A stretch of DNA of 6,493 nt from Deltaproteobacteria bacterium (GTDB taxonomy: Bacteria; Desulfobacterota; B13-G15). The notes under the pieces were generated by a model. The model ran no database searches. It had not been told where the DNA came from and was given only the letters and a program-made list of their open reading frames with translations. The stretch covers positions 1 to 6,493 of the forward strand of contig QMLA01000063.1 of the NCBI GenBank assembly GCA_003646585.1, in the 5' to 3' direction. Shown here piece by piece: positions 5,181 through 6,493 of this stretch; the first letter of the stretch is position 1; the number at the start of each line of letters is the position of its first letter. Position numbers and translations under genes: made by a program.

Positions 5181-6199
5181 AGGACCTCCTCTATCCATCC
5201 TCCTCCAAGGACCCTTTCCCCCTGATAGAGCACGAGGGCCTGACCCGGGGTTATGGCCCGCTGGGGTTTGGAGAATTCACAGAGAAGGCTTTCGCCCTCC
5301 ATCCAGGCCCTGCAGGGGGCAGCCTGGTGTCTGTAGCGTATCTGCCCCTCTGCCGAAATGACCCCCTTGGGGGCCTCGCCGCTTATCCAGTTCACCCCCC
5401 TTGCCCTGAGGCATCTTCTGTAGAGGTCCTCCTCCCTGCCAACGACGATCTCGTTCCCCCGGATCTTGACCACATAATAGGGCCTTTCGGCCCTTATCCC
5501 CAAGCCGTGCCTCTGTCCCACCGTGAACCGGTGGATACCGCTGTGCCACCCGAGCACCCTCCCCTTCAGGTCCACTATCGGCCCTGGTTTGACGCTTTGT
5601 CCCAGACGGTCCTCGATGAACCTGCGGTAATCCCCCTTGATGAAACAGATCTCGCGGCTTTCCACTGGGGCCTTCATCCCATGGGCCTCTGCGATCCTTC
5701 TGACCTCCTCCTTGGTCATCTCCCCCAAAGGGAAAAGGACCCCCTGGAGGTGTTTCTGAGTGAGCCTCCATAAAAAATAAGACTGATCCCGCCTCCTGTC
5801 CCTACCCCTCAGGAGGGCCCACTTTCCCCCGATCGAGGCCTTCCTCACGTAATGTCCGGTGGCAAAGGCATCGGCTCCAAGGCGTCTGGCCTCCTCCTTC
5901 ATGAGGGAGAACTTCACCAGTTCGTTACAGAGCACACAGGGGTTGGGGGTCATCCCCGAAAGGTAACCCTTCAGAAATGGCTCAACCACGAGCTCCTCAA
6001 AGGGGGCCCGCAGGTCCAGCACAATATGGGGAATGCCCAGGATCTCGGCTGCCTGGCGCGATGCCTCCATCCCCCCGGTATCCTCTGAAACCCGCATGAA
6101 GACCCCTATGACCTCGTGTCCCTGCTGCTTGAGGAGGAGGGCAGAGGTGAAGCTGTCGATCCCTCCACTTAGGGCAACGGCCACCCTCAAGGCTTCCAT
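5177..6199 (-). CDS. mnmA: tRNA-specific 2-thiouridylase MnmA
   Basis: MnmA adds sulfur to C2 of wobble U34 in tRNA-Lys, tRNA-Glu and tRNA-Gln through adenylation and persulfide transfer, in the cytoplasm. Numbered from the ATG at 6199 (340 residues), it has the PP-loop SGGIDS (11-16), the catalytic-region TPNPCVLCN with C88 and C91, ATGHYVR (113-119), DQSYFLW (138-144), the second catalytic Cys in REICFI (C185), the central GQRHGLGI (228-235) and the C-terminal barrel with ITPGQALVLYQGE and LGGGWIEE. The CxxC form differs from E. coli DxxC; some CxxC-type MnmA enzymes are reported to carry an iron-sulfur cluster. The start is uncertain: 6199 is ATG but GAGGG abuts it. TTG at 6190 has the same GAGGG at a 9-nt spacing and overlaps the upstream stop as TTGA. 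An ATG at 6217 lacks a good ribosome site. The gene lies between ubiE and mtaB in one transcription unit. Confidence 0.96.
   Translation of the reverse strand: MEALRVAVALSGGIDSFTSALLLKQQGHEVIGVFMRVSEDTGGMEASRQAAEILGIPHIVLDLRAPFEELVVEPFLKGYLSGMTPNPCVLCNELVKFSLMKEEARRLGADAFATGHYVRKASIGGKWALLRGRDRRRDQSYFLWRLTQKHLQGVLFPLGEMTKEEVRRIAEAHGMKAPVESREICFIKGDYRRFIEDRLGQSVKPGPIVDLKGRVLGWHSGIHRFTVGQRHGLGIRAERPYYVVKIRGNEIVVGREEDLYRRCLRARGVNWISGEAPKGVISAEGQIRYRHQAAPCRAWMEGESLLCEFSKPQRAITPGQALVLYQGERVLGGGWIEEVL
5185..5190 (-). promoter_or_regulatory. Ribosome binding site deciding the mtaB GTG start
   Basis: AGGAGG lies inside the last codons of mnmA, 4 nt before the GTG at 5180 whose last two bases begin the mnmA TGA. 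This arrangement favours translational coupling and the GTG start over the ATG at 5198. Confidence 0.5.
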
Positions 6200-6493
6200 C
6201 CCTCGTACAGCACACATACCCCGAGGGTGAGGTCCCTTGCTGAAAGTTCGTAAAACCCCACTTCCTGCATCTGCCCGAGGACCTCGTCCTTGGAGGGAAA
6301 GGCCATAATGGAGTCGTGAAGATAGCGGTAGGTAATTGGGTCCCCTGTGAGGAGTCTGCCGATTGCGGGAAGGAACCGGGAGAGGTAAAGGCGGTAGAGG
6401 GGGGCAAAGAGGGGGTTTTTGGGCCTGCCGAATTCAAGGATCACGGCCTTGCCGCCGGGTTTAAGGACCCGATACATCTCCTCAAGTCCCCTC
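6187..6493 (-). CDS. ubiE: Demethylmenaquinone/ubiquinone methyltransferase UbiE/MenG, N-terminus cut by window edge
   Basis: This SAM-dependent C-methyltransferase makes menaquinone from demethylmenaquinone, the last step of menaquinone synthesis, and in ubiquinone producers it acts on a benzoquinol. Only the last 101 residues are inside. They are characteristic: EEMYRVLKPGGKAVILEF (the post-motif strand and turn of class I methyltransferases), then FAPLYRLYLSRFLPAIGRLL, ITYRYLHDSIMAFPSKDEV and the ending VGFYELSARDLTLGVCVLYE. An intact protein would have about 230-240 residues, so more than half lies to the right of the window. The stop at 6187-6189 overlaps the TTG candidate start of mnmA. 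An anaerobic source makes the menaquinone role more likely than ubiquinone. Confidence 0.93.
   Translation of the reverse strand, partial: RGLEEMYRVLKPGGKAVILEFGRPKNPLFAPLYRLYLSRFLPAIGRLLTGDPITYRYLHDSIMAFPSKDEVLGQMQEVGFYELSARDLTLGVCVLYEGWKP

Noticed and set aside
4428..5225. Plus-strand open frame of 265 codons
   Set aside because: It is a shadow of mtaB, whose minus-strand frame carries all six expected cysteines.
5327..5773. Plus-strand and minus-strand extra frames inside mnmA
   Set aside because: They are compositional shadows in G+C-rich coding DNA with Gly/Pro-rich, featureless translations.

Overview
The window looks like chromosomal DNA from an anaerobic, menaquinone-using bacterium. 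A Desulfobacterota (deltaproteobacteria-like) source is my best guess. The reasons are a PaaK-type aryl-CoA ligase, a UbiE/MenG-type quinone methyltransferase, a CxxC-type MnmA, and the relic of a small Cys-rich protein of a kind I recall from that group. Coding is G+C-rich except for an A+T-rich patch at about 1700-2450. The assignment is an inference from gene content, not from a phylogenetic marker.

Left part, minus strand: a phenylacetate-CoA-ligase-family gene (1-1146) runs off the left edge. Upstream of it (1239-1425) lies the remains of a small cysteine-rich protein gene. It keeps a plausible promoter and a strong Shine-Dalgarno sequence, but it has lost its start codon and gained a frameshift. 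Positions 1440-1739 hold no convincing protein gene. On the plus strand this stretch can form RNA hairpins and resembles, from memory only, a fragment of a group II intron 5' domain.

Middle: an A+T-rich membrane methyltransferase gene of the ICMT/PEMT type (1740-2249, minus) has its own candidate promoter, with a perfect 7-bp inverted repeat over the predicted transcription start. It lies just beyond the 3' end of a tRNA-Asn(GUU) gene (2447-2522, minus). Diverging from the tRNA is a plus-strand radical-SAM-like protein (2609-3922), whose only evident iron-sulfur motif is the unusual Cx9Cx2C rather than Cx3Cx2C.

Right part, minus strand: a compact three-gene run transcribed leftward, ubiE/menG (partial, 6187-6493), then mnmA (5177-6199), then mtaB (3870-5180). 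The genes are joined by overlapping stop/start codons. MnmA (2-thiolation of U34) and MtaB (methylthiolation of t6A37) both place sulfur in the tRNA anticodon loop, so this is a tRNA-thiolation pair behind a quinone-synthesis gene. The end of mtaB overlaps the end of the convergent radical-SAM-like gene by 53 nt.

The two most interesting items are the noncanonical Cx9Cx2C protein and the double-lesion Cys-rich pseudogene. No CRISPR array, complete insertion sequence or defence system was seen.
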